DNA of 31,484 nucleotides from an uncultured Bacteroides sp. (GCA_900553815.1 USEY01000045.1:1-31484); one strand, 5' to 3'; numbered from the stretch's first letter, positions 1-8,108 are shown. Numbers and translations: made by a program. The notes: generated by a model not told the origin, from the letters alone.

Positions 1-70
1 ACTTTTTGAAACGCATCGTTTTTGTTAAGCGGCACGTCTGGTTTTTCCGGATTTACACGCTGACCGAGAT

Positions 71-649
71 ATGGAAACAACCCACCCAGACATTTTTCTG
101 CTAAACCGCCTGAAGAAGGGAGACGCCAAGGCCTTCGACACCCTCTTCAGGAAATACTACCCGCTGCTGTGTGCATACGGCCGCCGGTTTGTCTGCGTGG
201 AAAGCGCCGAGGAGATAGCTCAGGACACGCTGCTGTGGCTATGGGAACACCGCGAAGAAGAAATCATCCAGCGTTCGCTGGTCAAATACCTGCTGAAGAT
301 GGTCTACCGCAGGGCACTCAACCGCATAGAGCAGGAACAGGTGAAGCTCAATGCCGACACCCGCTACTACCAGGACATACTGGAGAACGTGCTCGACGAG
401 GCCGACCTATGCGCCATCCACGACCTGAGCCGACGCCTGAACGAGGCCATCCACAGCCTGCCCGACACCTACCGCGAGGCCTTCGTCATGCACCGCTTCC
501 GCGACATGACCTACAAGGAGATTGCCGAACAGTTGGACACTACCGTCAAATCCGTGGACTACCGCATCCAGCAGGCCGTCAAGCTGCTCAGCGTGGAGCT
601 GAAGGACTACCTGCCCCTGTTAGCCTTCCTGCTGGCCGGCAAAAGCTGA
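71..649 (+). CDS. ECF-type RNA polymerase sigma-70 factor (orphan)
   Basis: A 192-residue protein with the usual ECF layout. Region 2 covers about residues 15-85, including the AEEIAQDTLLWLWEHR core-binding helix. Region 4 covers about 125-178, with the helix-turn-helix DMTYKEIAEQLDTTVKSVDYRI. It ends in the hydrophobic tail (DYLPLLAFLLAG) common in the Bacteroidetes TIGR02985 group. Such factors usually sit before a FecR-type anti-sigma factor and a SusC/SusD-type transporter and respond to ligand uptake. Here no FecR gene follows: the next 600 bp are non-coding and the next gene is on the other strand. Its partner and regulon therefore cannot be read from this window. The ATG at 71 matches the expected N-terminus. 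No clear promoter is visible in the 70 bp before it. The family call is firm; the target is unknown. Confidence 0.93.
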   Translation: METTHPDIFLLNRLKKGDAKAFDTLFRKYYPLLCAYGRRFVCVESAEEIAQDTLLWLWEHREEEIIQRSLVKYLLKMVYRRALNRIEQEQVKLNADTRYYQDILENVLDEADLCAIHDLSRRLNEAIHSLPDTYREAFVMHRFRDMTYKEIAEQLDTTVKSVDYRIQQAVKLLSVELKDYLPLLAFLLAGKS

Positions 650-1275
650 TTCCCCCGCCTGCCACCCGGCAAGAACCGGCCAAAGGTCGCCCCAGCCCCG
701 CCACCAGTCCCCCTTACACTTCCCGATGCGCCAGCCCTGATGTGGTCATATTTTCTTACATAGCAATATTTTTCCATTCTCCGATTGTCCGCTTTTCCGC
801 CCAAGCCTTTCCGTCCCCACTTTCTCCTCCTCCACCCGTTTTCCCGACGCACTTGCTCCGTATCTCCTTCGTTCCTGCTCCGTATCTTCTTCGTTCAGGA
901 GTACCTTTGAACGAAGGAGGAACGAAGAAGATGCGTCTGAGGTACGTCTGGGGCAGGTAGAAAAGCCCTCTCCTGCCCTGTCGAAGGGAAGGCCGGCAGA
1001 AGGCGGCGAACCGGTCTTTTCAAGAAAAGAGCCAAAAGCAATGTATTTATATTTATTTACATCAAAGAAGAGCATTCCGCATACGGGCAACTCTGTCATC
1101 ACACTTTCAGACATGGTTATGGCAGAAGCAGCATGTCCCTCATTCCGCCAACATTCTTTACTTTCGGATTTGCCTGAATTAGCAGTATTAAAGTAATAAA
1201 GAAGGCAAAACAAGACGCACTCCTATGCGCATAATACCGTAAATAGAGACTTCGTTTCTATTGCTCGGTTGTCAT
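650..1275. other. Gene-free stretch with a hairpin repeat
   Basis: No convincing coding region is seen on either strand; the open frames here are shadows rich in Pro, Arg and Ser. The stretch holds the structured repeat at about 856-978 (separate entry). The rest, about 1000-1275, is A+T-richer and shows nothing I recognise. Confidence 0.6.
856..978 (+). repeat. TTCGTTC-type structured intergenic repeat, copy 1
   Basis: A 19-nt unit, CTCCGTATCTCCTTCGTTC, at 856-874 recurs with one change at 878-896. It is followed by inverted partners, giving a nested stem: CTTCGTTCC (867-875) with GGAACGAAG (919-927), and inside it CTTCGTTCA (889-897) with TGAACGAAG (908-916). After a GTCTGAG tract a second hairpin pairs GGGCAGG (951-957) with CCTGCCC (972-978). 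A related copy at 23205-23330 has the same order of parts. Its role is unknown; it could be a processing or termination structure, or a REP-like element. Confidence 0.65.
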
Positions 1276-2460
1276 TCAGAACAACTTCCTGATGTCCATT
1301 GAAAGGAAATCCTCCACGCTTATCCCACCATCACCGACTATGAAGGCTGCCCGCGGAGCAAACAGTTCCCTGAATTTTTCCAGACCACCTGTCTTCTTTT
1401 CAGCGTTGCTCTTTACCTCAATGGCTATTATCGACCCTTTTTTGCGAAGTACAAAGTCCACCTCATCATTCCTCTCTCGCCAGTAGAACACCTCAAACCG
1501 GTGAACGAATCCCTGACTTACAAGGTAGGCTCCGATGCCGGATTCAAAAATATGCCCCCACGCCTTGCGGTCAAGGAGAACCTGTTCAAATGTCACAGGA
1601 GTGTACACCATCTTCAAGGCATTGTTGAACACCTGCAATTTCGGTATGCTTGCTTTTCTTCGGGCTGTGTCAATGCTGTATTTTTGCAGTCCGCAGAGCA
1701 GACCGCTTTCTTCCAAAAGATTAATGTAGCCTGCCAATGTCGATGCGTTTCCAGCATCCTGTAAGGAACCGAGCATCTTGTTCAGCGACAGCAGATTGCC
1801 GGAATAGGCAGCACCCAGCTCAAATGTCTGTCGCAGCAATGCAGGTTTGCTGATAGGAGTATTCATCAGGATATCCTTATTAATAGTTGCTTCAATGATG
1901 GCCGACTGGATGTATTGCTGGAAGCGGTCTTGCTCCTCTACGAGTGTAGCAGCACCGGGATAACTTCCGTAATAGAGATATTGGTCAACGGAAAAGCCGA
2001 AGCAGTCTCTCATCTCACTGTAGCTCCAATGGCTCATACGTATTTCTTCAAACCGCCCAGCCAGTGATTCCGACAAACCTTTTTCCAACAACACACGGCT
2101 GCTGCCCAACAACAACACCTTGATGTTACAATCATGAAACGTATCTTCGTCCCATTCCTTCTTTACTACCTCACTCCAGTTAGCTATCTTCTGTATCTCG
2201 TCTATGACGAGTATCACACAATTCCAACCATTATTTTCCTTCAGGCTGCGTACCGCTGCCCAGCAATTTGATATCCATGCACTGTTCGTTGCCGGCACAT
2301 TGTCGGCAGAGAATAGTTGGAACGGAATCGATATGTCTTTCAATACCTGTTTTACCACCGTCGATTTCCCTATCTGACGAGCGCCCATAACCACCTGAAT
2401 GAACTTCCGCTGCTCTTCAAGCCTATTTTTAATTATTTGATATTCAGCTCTTTTATACAT
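1276..2460 (-). CDS. AAA_14/DUF4143 ATPase with C-terminal PD-(D/E)XK-like region
   Basis: A 394-residue P-loop protein of the large Bacteroidetes AAA_14 + DUF4143 family. Walker A is GARQIGKST (residues 26-34). Walker B is VILVIDEIQ (about 82-90). Sensor-like residues lie in KVLLLGSSRVLL. The C-terminal DUF4143 region carries DEVDFVLRKKGSIIAIEVK, which fits the D...ExK core of a PD-(D/E)XK nuclease fold. The length is normal for the family. Members are abundant, of uncertain function, and often suspected in defence or mobile-element biology. The gene stands alone on the minus strand, with its own well-formed promoter about 40 bp upstream. The ATG at 2460 fits the promoter position and the start of homology. 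Confidence 0.9.
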   Translation of the reverse strand: MYKRAEYQIIKNRLEEQRKFIQVVMGARQIGKSTVVKQVLKDISIPFQLFSADNVPATNSAWISNCWAAVRSLKENNGWNCVILVIDEIQKIANWSEVVKKEWDEDTFHDCNIKVLLLGSSRVLLEKGLSESLAGRFEEIRMSHWSYSEMRDCFGFSVDQYLYYGSYPGAATLVEEQDRFQQYIQSAIIEATINKDILMNTPISKPALLRQTFELGAAYSGNLLSLNKMLGSLQDAGNASTLAGYINLLEESGLLCGLQKYSIDTARRKASIPKLQVFNNALKMVYTPVTFEQVLLDRKAWGHIFESGIGAYLVSQGFVHRFEVFYWRERNDEVDFVLRKKGSIIAIEVKSNAEKKTGGLEKFRELFAPRAAFIVGDGGISVEDFLSMDIRKLF

Positions 2461-2503
2461 AGTATTACATTTTATTCAATGGAGTGAATATTTTTACGCA
2501 GTA

Positions 2504-2534
2504 CAAATATAATGATTTCATCAGATTATATCAA
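2504..2534 (-). promoter_or_regulatory. Bacteroidetes-type promoter of the DUF4143 ATPase
   Basis: On the minus strand a TTG (-33; plus-strand CAA 2532-2534) is followed by exactly 20 nt and TATATTTG (-7; plus-strand CAAATATA 2504-2511). This matches the TTTG/TTG-N19-20-TAnnTTTG consensus. Transcription would start near 2497, about 37 nt before the ATG. Confidence 0.75.
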
Positions 2535-2551
2535 TTTATTGAAGGACAACT

Positions 2552-2641
2552 CAAGTTTTGCACTTGCAAAACTTGCAGGAGTTAAAGAAGTTAAAAGGAG
2601 TTATCGCCCACCAAGGTGGGCTTAGGAGTTAAAGCCGATAG
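2552..2641 (+). repeat. GAGTTAAA structured repeat, copy A
   Basis: The order of parts is: hairpin 1, CAAGTTTTGC (2552-2561) with GCAAAACTTG (2566-2575); a purine-rich tract of AGGAGTTAAAG / AAGTTAAAAGG units; hairpin 2, GCCCACC (2606-2612) with GGTGGGC (2615-2621); then GGAGTTAAAGCCGATAG. Copies at 21574-21963 and 22851-22945 keep this order with compensated stem changes. Confidence 0.75.
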
Positions 2642-2675
2642 TTCAAGTGCATGGTCGGCATACTTCCCACAAAGG

Positions 2676-2721
2676 TATTGGCTTAATTTCTTAACTCCCT
2701 AACTCTTTAGCTCCATAACTA
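2676..2721 (-). repeat. GAGTTAAA repeat, partial inverted copy F
   Basis: Read on the minus strand this segment has GAGTTAGGGAGTTAAGAAATT followed by a near match to the GCCAATA end of the family. It faces copy A, so the pair forms an imperfect inverted repeat with a spacer of about 35 bp. Both hairpins of the full element are missing. Confidence 0.5.
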
Positions 2722-2984
2722 CAATCCATTAATAAACTTGAGAAACTTTAAAAGACAATAGTTTGCATTCATATTTCCGACGCTGTTGCTCCACAGTCAT
2801 GCTTTGCTGTACCACGAAAGAAAAAGGTTTTTACGAATTATCCGCATTCAGGCATCATGGGGCAGCCAAAGGAAGAAACTGAGCAAGGACAGGCCTGTTG
2901 GCTTTGCGAAACAAGCAGTCATATTTGCACACACGGGCGTGAGAAATAATCTGTCAGACATAAGTCTGAAAAATGGCTTTCCGC

Positions 2985-3015
2985 TTGCTGCAGCCAGCGA
3001 TTTTCCGTATCTTCG
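2985..3015 (+). promoter_or_regulatory. Promoter of the first TPR regulator
   Basis: TTG (2985-2987), 20 nt, then TATCTTCG (3008-3015), one change from TAnnTTTG. The start site would be near 3022, leaving a leader of about 15 nt before the ATG at 3037. A single TGCACA lies about 80 bp upstream of the -7 box. Confidence 0.6.
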
Positions 3016-3036
3016 CCTGCACTTATCCTCAACACC

Positions 3037-4794
3037 ATGCAAACAAAAAAAAGCATACTACAGGCTATCGGGATGCTATGCCTGCTCCTGACACTGGCGG
3101 CATGCGGCCACAAGCCCTTGCCGCACATACTGCTGACGGTCGACTCGCTGGCGAGCGCCGCCCCCGACAGTGCCGTGGCACTGCTGAAACAACCGGAGGT
3201 GAAAAGCGTGCTGACCAGCCAGGACGCCGCCATGTACTACCAGCTACTTACCGTGAAGGCGGCCGACAAGGCATACCTGCTGCACACCACCGACAGCGTC
3301 ATCCTGCGCGTGGTGGACTACTACGAGCGAAAGCAGGACAAACAGCACCTGCCCGAGGCATACTACTACGCCGGCAGAGTCTACCGCGACCTGGGCGATG
3401 CCCCGCAGGCATTGGACTACTTTGAACGGGCCATACAGGCACTGCCCGAAGGGGAGACAAGCATACTGAAGGGAAAAATATACAGCCAGACTGGTACCCT
3501 GTTCCTCTATCAGGACATGTACGAAGAGGCGTTGAAAATGTTCAAACTGTCATACGACTGCGATATAAAACTCAAAAACATCCATGGACAAATCTTTAAT
3601 TTAAGGGATATTGCTGACGCCTATCGAGGAAACAGCCAAATAGACAGTGCCATCTATTACTATCAGAAAGCAAGCCAAGTGGCTGAAGCAAATGGGCAGA
3701 CAAACAACATGTACATGGTGCAAACACAGCTGACGAGCCTATACATACAGTTGGGAGAATATGACTTAGCACAAAAGGCTTTCGAATACGGCAAACTGCA
3801 TAAACATAAAGCAAATAAAAGTAGCCTTTACTCTATCGCGTCCAAATTATATTTCCACACTGGAAAAATGGATTCAGCCATTTACTGTTTCAAACAACTG
3901 TTGGATTTTGGCACAATCTATGCCAAACGTACAGCCCACTGGTATCTGGCCCAAATAGCCGCACAAAATAAAAATGCAGAAGAAACATTGGAACACATAG
4001 CCAAATACAACCTGTATGTTGACTCTATCCAACAACTTAAAAACCGTGAAAGCATCCGCAAGATGCACGCACTTTATAACTACAAGCTGAGGGAAAACGA
4101 AAACATACGGCTAAAAGCGGAGAATGAGCGCAAGCAGGCCATTGTGTACTACACAGTAGGGATTGGCGGTTTGCTGTTGGCACTGAGTTTCGGCGGTATG
4201 CAGTATTACCGGCGCAAAAAACTGGAATTGAGCATACAACTGGACAAAGCCAAACGGCTAAAAGAAGAATTGCAGCTAAAAAGCGAGCAGTTCGTTAAAG
4301 AAAATAAACTAAAGATAGCACGACTGGAAAAAGAACTGCAAGAAACCGACGCCACACTCAGGAAACAGCTGGAGGAAGAGAAGGAAAAAATGGAATATGA
4401 AAACAGACTGGCGCAGGCAGCACTGAGGAAACAGGAACAGATAGCGAAAGCCATTGAAGAATCGGACATCAAAAAAGAAATCTTACACAAACTATATACC
4501 GGCGACAACGGCAGAAACATACTGACAGCGGCAGACTGGGAAGAAATAGAACGCCAGACAGAACAGATGGTGCCCGGATTTAAGCAACGGATGTATGAAC
4601 TGTACAGCAAATTCAGCGACTATGAATATCACATCTGCCTGCTGCTGAAACTTGACTTTCAACCGGGCGAAATAGCCAAACTGACCCTGCACAGCAAAGA
4701 AAGCGTCACCTCTACCCGCCGCCGGCTCTATGAAAAAGTATTCGGGCAAAAAGGAACGCCCGGAGACTGGGATGAGATAATACGCAGCCTATAG
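3037..4794 (+). CDS. Lipoprotein-anchored TPR transmembrane regulator with C-terminal HTH (regulator 1)
   Basis: A 585-residue protein. Residues 1-23 form a lipoprotein signal with lipobox LAAC (Cys23). About 40-360 hold TPR-like helical repeats, with runs such as EAYYYAGRVYRDLGDAPQAL and DSAIYYYQKA. A single membrane span lies at about 368-390 (YTVGIGGLLLALSFGGMQYY), followed by RRKK. A long charged coiled coil covers about 393-480. The C-terminus (about 535-585) has a LuxR/GerE-like helix-turn-helix, EIAKLTLHSKESVTSTRRRL. The predicted topology is a periplasmic sensor and a cytoplasmic DNA-binding end: a one-component transmembrane regulator. Its ligand is unknown. Directly downstream lie a TGCACA array and an outer membrane receptor, the likely target. 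The middle (about 3540-4130) is visibly more A+T-rich than the ends. Two paralogues follow at 24877 and 30151. Confidence 0.85.
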   Translation: MQTKKSILQAIGMLCLLLTLAACGHKPLPHILLTVDSLASAAPDSAVALLKQPEVKSVLTSQDAAMYYQLLTVKAADKAYLLHTTDSVILRVVDYYERKQDKQHLPEAYYYAGRVYRDLGDAPQALDYFERAIQALPEGETSILKGKIYSQTGTLFLYQDMYEEALKMFKLSYDCDIKLKNIHGQIFNLRDIADAYRGNSQIDSAIYYYQKASQVAEANGQTNNMYMVQTQLTSLYIQLGEYDLAQKAFEYGKLHKHKANKSSLYSIASKLYFHTGKMDSAIYCFKQLLDFGTIYAKRTAHWYLAQIAAQNKNAEETLEHIAKYNLYVDSIQQLKNRESIRKMHALYNYKLRENENIRLKAENERKQAIVYYTVGIGGLLLALSFGGMQYYRRKKLELSIQLDKAKRLKEELQLKSEQFVKENKLKIARLEKELQETDATLRKQLEEEKEKMEYENRLAQAALRKQEQIAKAIEESDIKKEILHKLYTGDNGRNILTAADWEEIERQTEQMVPGFKQRMYELYSKFSDYEYHICLLLKLDFQPGEIAKLTLHSKESVTSTRRRLYEKVFGQKGTPGDWDEIIRSL

Positions 4795-4822
4795 TGCACT
4801 AATTCAGGCGGGAATAAAATGC

Positions 4823-4893
4823 TGCACACTATTTTGCACACAGTCCATATCTGCCTTGCACACCCCTGACACAAATGCACACAGCAATGCACA
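4823..4893 (+). promoter_or_regulatory. Array of five TGCACA direct repeats (candidate operator)
   Basis: Five same-direction TGCACA hexamers start at 4823, 4835, 4857, 4876 and 4888, so the steps are 12, 22, 19 and 12 bp, close to one or two helical turns. All five are followed by C or A-C context (mostly TGCACAC). The array ends about 30 bp before a candidate -7 box, TACCTTCG (4926-4933), that has no good -33 element. That is the arrangement expected for an activator-dependent promoter. The neighbouring HTH regulator is the obvious candidate binder; this is inferred, not shown. Confidence 0.6.
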
Positions 4894-4925
4894 CGCCATT
4901 TTCACCGGCATAAACCGAAGAGAAT

Positions 4926-4933
4926 TACCTTCG
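4926..4933 (+). promoter_or_regulatory. Candidate -7 box downstream of TGCACA array 1
   Basis: TACCTTCG fits TAnnTTTG with one change. Twenty nucleotides upstream there is no TTG, only TTTTC at 4898-4902. It begins 38 bp after the start of the last TGCACA, the same distance as in the second unit. Confidence 0.45.
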
Positions 4934-4967
4934 CAACCGTAAACGTTGAACAAAAAATTCTTTAATC

Positions 4968-5027
4968 ATGAAAAAGTTTATCAGTTGCGTAGTATTGCTG
5001 GTGGGAATGTGTGTGAATAGTCCATAA
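4968..5027 (+). pseudogene. 19-codon signal-peptide stub
   Basis: An ATG at 4968 opens a 19-residue frame, MKKFISCVVLLVGMCVNSP, then TAA. It looks like the signal sequence of an exported protein or lipoprotein whose remainder is gone, or a very small secreted or leader peptide. It lies about 35 bp after the candidate -7 box, so it would be the first translated frame of the transcript that reaches the receptor gene. I cannot tell decay from a genuine micropeptide. Confidence 0.4.
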
Positions 5028-5447
5028 ACAACTTATTTACTCCCCTTACACTTGGTCAACATTCTTTTGCCCGAGCGCTCGAACACATGCCACCATTGGG
5101 AAATATGTAGCCTCATCCTGGATGGGAACAGACGTAGAAGCCTGAAAAAGAAGGAACAAGCACCGGACTCAACCGACAACATCCCTCTGTCGTCCGCTTC
5201 AAGCCGGATATCAGCCCAACGGCTCTTGCCGAATATGTTTTTCAACGATTGCAATATTCTTCACTTTGTTCCCTTAAACAAAATGTTAGTGATTTTTCAT
5301 TTTGATACAGCCTTTTCGTCGAAGCAAGATATGGCCGGAAACAGGAAATGTATCTTGAAAAAAAGAAATAAACGACCAAGGAATGCAACGATTGCCCGCC
5401 CTAAAACGTCTACATCATACAACCGTTAATCCTAAAAGACAACTACA

Positions 5448-7781
5448 ATGAAACAACTACTTTTCATTTCAGGCCTGCTATTCATGGCCTTACAAGCACT
5501 GGCGCAAAACCGCCTTACAGGCAAAGTCGTGGCATCGGACAACGAAGCCATCATCTATCGCATCGGAGTGGCCTACGGCGACTCAACCCGGAGCGTGACA
5601 GGAAGTTTCTACGGACAGGATTTCAGCATGGCCATAGATTCCCTGTGCAAGGCGTGGATAACGATTGCATCAGACGGCTATGAAAGCATCCGGCTGGAAA
5701 AGACATTGCAGGCGGGAAACAACGACCTGGGAGAAATCATCCTTTACAAAAAGGCGGTGGAACTGGGAGAAGTGGTGGTGAAAGCCCGTAAGAACGAAAT
5801 AGAGCGAAACGGGCCCAACTATACCATCCGAAACCTGCAGGGCACTCCCATAGGCGACGCGGGAAATCTGAAAGACATGCTGAGGTGGACACCGGGAATG
5901 ATGGTGGACGGCTTGGGAAATATTTCCGTCATCGGGTCGGGAAGCCCGCTGGTCTACATTGACGGAAGGAAAGTGACCAACGAGGCGGAACTGGAAGCCC
6001 TGTCGTCGGCCGACGTCAGCAGCATTGAAATCATCAAAGAACCGGACGCACGCTATAAGAACGGGACAAACGCCGTGGTCATCATCCACATGAAAAAGCA
6101 ACTGAAGGACTATCTGGGAGCAACCCTGAGCAGTTCGTTCACCCAACGGCGACGCTTCGGCTACAATCCGCGCATAAACCTGAGCGGCAAAATCGGCGCA
6201 GTATCGGGGACTTTCTCGTTCAACTACAATCGGGTCGACCAGCATTCGTATGACGCTTATGAGACGACCATCTACCACAACGACGGGCGGATATTCAGAA
6301 ACAGTTCGGAAGGTGGCTATGTAGCCAAGCCGCAAGTCTATACGGTGTTCGGCGGATTGAACTTCGCCCTGTCGGACAACAGCGTGCTGGGAGTGCAATA
6401 TACCGGCAGATTCCTTGACATGAAACAACAGTCAGGGCATGACCTGCTGCTGGACAACAACGGTGAACTGACACCCAAAACGGAACAGTCGCGGCAAGAG
6501 GAAAAGCTGAAGTCGCACAGCACCTCCGTCAGCTACCGCTGGAACCGGAACGAACATTCGGCCCTGACGCTGATTGCCGACTATGCGGCACAGCGCAACG
6601 AAACCGCCAAAGACATCACCGAAACAAACCTGCAGACCGGCATAGCCTATCCCACCCTGACGGCTGGCAACACGGACTATGACATCTATACCTTCAACGG
6701 CGACTATACCTTCAGCTTCAACGGCAAAGACAAGGAACAGATAGGCCTGGAAACAGGCTATACGCGCAATCACTCGGACAACGCCATAGACCAGGCGATG
6801 CAGAGCATCAGGCGCAAAAACCAATGGACTGCCGCCTACCTGACTTTCCAACGTACCTGGGGCAAACTGGCCCTGCTGCTGGGACTGCGTTACGAATATG
6901 ACTATACGGACACCCGCATGCTGGAAGGAGGAGAGGAGAACAGAATACGCAAGACCTATTCGGACTTCTTCCCGAATGTCAGGCTGACCTATAAGGCCGA
7001 CGACAAGAAAGAGTTCAGCCTGAGCTACCGCCGCAGCATAGGGCGACCCTCGTTCAACGATTTAAGCCCTATAGTCTCTTACGAAGATTCGCTGAACTAT
7101 TGGGTGGGAAATCCCTGGCTGAAGCCCAGCTTTACCAACACCCTGTCGCTGACCGCCAACCTGGGCGTCCTGACCCTGCGGGCAAACTACTACTACAAGA
7201 CCAACCCTATCGTAAGCATTTACGGGCAGGACGAGACGAACTCCAACATATTGGTGATGAGTCCCCTGAACATCGACCACTCGCAGGAATGGGATGTAGG
7301 AGTGGAATATTCACAATCGTTTGACAACCGGATTTCGCTGTCGGCCTTCGGCTATCTGACCGGAAGTTACATTACTTACCCTTACCTGGGCAAAGAGACT
7401 TTCTATCGCAACATCTACACGTATCTGGGACTCTATTTCAGCTATAATTTCTACAAGAATTTCACGGTGTATGCCAGCAACTATTATACTTCGCCCTACA
7501 GAAACGGGACACAGAAAATAGGTTACTCGCTGAACACCAACGCGGGAATTTCGGGAAAATTCCTGAATAACAAGCTGTACGTATCGCTGGAAGGACAGGA
7601 TTTGTTTGCCAAGGGCGTGACGCCGTGGTGGGAAAACAACTATGGAAATACGAGCTACTGGCGCCGCAACCGGTACGACACACGTTGCGTCAGCCTGACA
7701 CTGCGCTATACCTTCAACAGCGTCAAGACCAACTTCAGAAGCCGGAGCGGAAACAGCAAATTGCTGCAACGGACGAATTAA
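5448..7781 (+). CDS. Outer membrane beta-barrel receptor (OMP_b-brl_3 family, SusD-less), unit 1
   Basis: A 777-residue TonB-dependent-receptor-like protein. The signal peptide is about 1-19 (LLFMALQALAQ). A small beta-sandwich (carboxypeptidase-regulatory-like, degenerate) covers about 22-95. A plug-like domain covers about 110-215, with NLKDMLRWTPGMMVDGLGN and a VYIDGRKV strand. The rest alternates short aromatic beta strands typical of a large barrel. Length and order fit the outer membrane beta-barrel family rather than a classical SusC, and no SusD gene follows. It probably imports or binds a small ligand at the outer membrane. It lies downstream of regulator 1 and the TGCACA array, and is paralogous in layout to the receptor at 26885. 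The ATG at 5448 starts a clean signal peptide and follows an A-rich leader. Confidence 0.85.
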   Translation: MKQLLFISGLLFMALQALAQNRLTGKVVASDNEAIIYRIGVAYGDSTRSVTGSFYGQDFSMAIDSLCKAWITIASDGYESIRLEKTLQAGNNDLGEIILYKKAVELGEVVVKARKNEIERNGPNYTIRNLQGTPIGDAGNLKDMLRWTPGMMVDGLGNISVIGSGSPLVYIDGRKVTNEAELEALSSADVSSIEIIKEPDARYKNGTNAVVIIHMKKQLKDYLGATLSSSFTQRRRFGYNPRINLSGKIGAVSGTFSFNYNRVDQHSYDAYETTIYHNDGRIFRNSSEGGYVAKPQVYTVFGGLNFALSDNSVLGVQYTGRFLDMKQQSGHDLLLDNNGELTPKTEQSRQEEKLKSHSTSVSYRWNRNEHSALTLIADYAAQRNETAKDITETNLQTGIAYPTLTAGNTDYDIYTFNGDYTFSFNGKDKEQIGLETGYTRNHSDNAIDQAMQSIRRKNQWTAAYLTFQRTWGKLALLLGLRYEYDYTDTRMLEGGEENRIRKTYSDFFPNVRLTYKADDKKEFSLSYRRSIGRPSFNDLSPIVSYEDSLNYWVGNPWLKPSFTNTLSLTANLGVLTLRANYYYKTNPIVSIYGQDETNSNILVMSPLNIDHSQEWDVGVEYSQSFDNRISLSAFGYLTGSYITYPYLGKETFYRNIYTYLGLYFSYNFYKNFTVYASNYYTSPYRNGTQKIGYSLNTNAGISGKFLNNKLYVSLEGQDLFAKGVTPWWENNYGNTSYWRRNRYDTRCVSLTLRYTFNSVKTNFRSRSGNSKLLQRTN

Positions 7782-7937
7782 CGGGAAGGCATCGCCATCA
7801 GGCACCGGCAACTGTATTTCATCAATCCCCACTACGAGGTGAAATTCGGGCTGAAGTCGCGCCTGCTGGCAGGCCTCATCGGCAGGGTGCCCTACCTGAG
7901 GGATTTCTTTACGGCGTCGTGCTTCTATGTGCTGTAA
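7782..7937 (+). pseudogene. C-terminal gene remnant directly after receptor 1
   Basis: Directly after the receptor's TAA, in the same frame, 51 codons stay open to a TAA at 7935. They read like real protein: YFINPHYEVKFGLKSRLL, then RVPYLRDFFTASCFYVL. There is no start codon for it. It is either the tail of a deleted gene or a former extension cut off by the stop. I do not recognise the family. Confidence 0.5.
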
Positions 7938-8108
7938 AACAGCCGTCGGCAGAGCGGTTGCCTGCCCCGATTGCGGCAACGGATATGCTGCCGGCATTAT
8001 CTTCTCTTACAGGTTTCAAAAAAAGGGCCCCGGCATCTGAGCACAAGAAGGCATTGGCGGGCGGGGACTAACAAATGAACAGGTCGCTGGGAATAAGTCC
8101 TTGATTTA

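Larger units (their letters stand above)
2461..3036. other. Gene-free stretch with divergent promoters and an inverted repeat element
   Basis: It holds the minus-strand promoter of the DUF4143 ATPase (2504-2534), a GAGTTAAA-type structured repeat (2552-2641) with a partial inverted copy (2676-2721), and the plus-strand promoter of the first TPR regulator (2985-3015). Short open frames here match nothing I know. One TGCACA hexamer lies at 2926-2931. Confidence 0.6.
4795..5447. other. Regulatory and decayed region between regulator 1 and its receptor
   Basis: It contains the TGCACA array (4823-4893), a candidate -7 box (4926-4933), a 19-codon signal-peptide stub (4968-5027) and about 420 bp without a recognisable gene. 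The open frames at about 5033-5254 (minus) and 5052-5429 (plus) have no family resemblance that I can see. Decay of a former gene after the stub is likely. Confidence 0.55.

Noticed and set aside
169..960. 263-codon plus-strand frame over the sigma factor and beyond
   Set aside because: Pro/Arg-rich shadow in another frame of the sigma factor; continues into repeats and has no motif.
2926..2931. TGCACA about 80 bp before the regulator 1 -7 box, possible autoregulation site
   Set aside because: Only one copy, not phased with others, and no equivalent before regulators 2 and 3.
5033..5429. Open frames on both strands between the stub and receptor 1
   Set aside because: Neither shows domain motifs, a good start or a ribosome site; the plus-strand one begins at a TTG.
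7625..8071. 148-codon plus-strand frame over the end of receptor 1
   Set aside because: Out-of-frame shadow; the protein-like sequence in this interval is the 51-codon remnant in the receptor's own frame.
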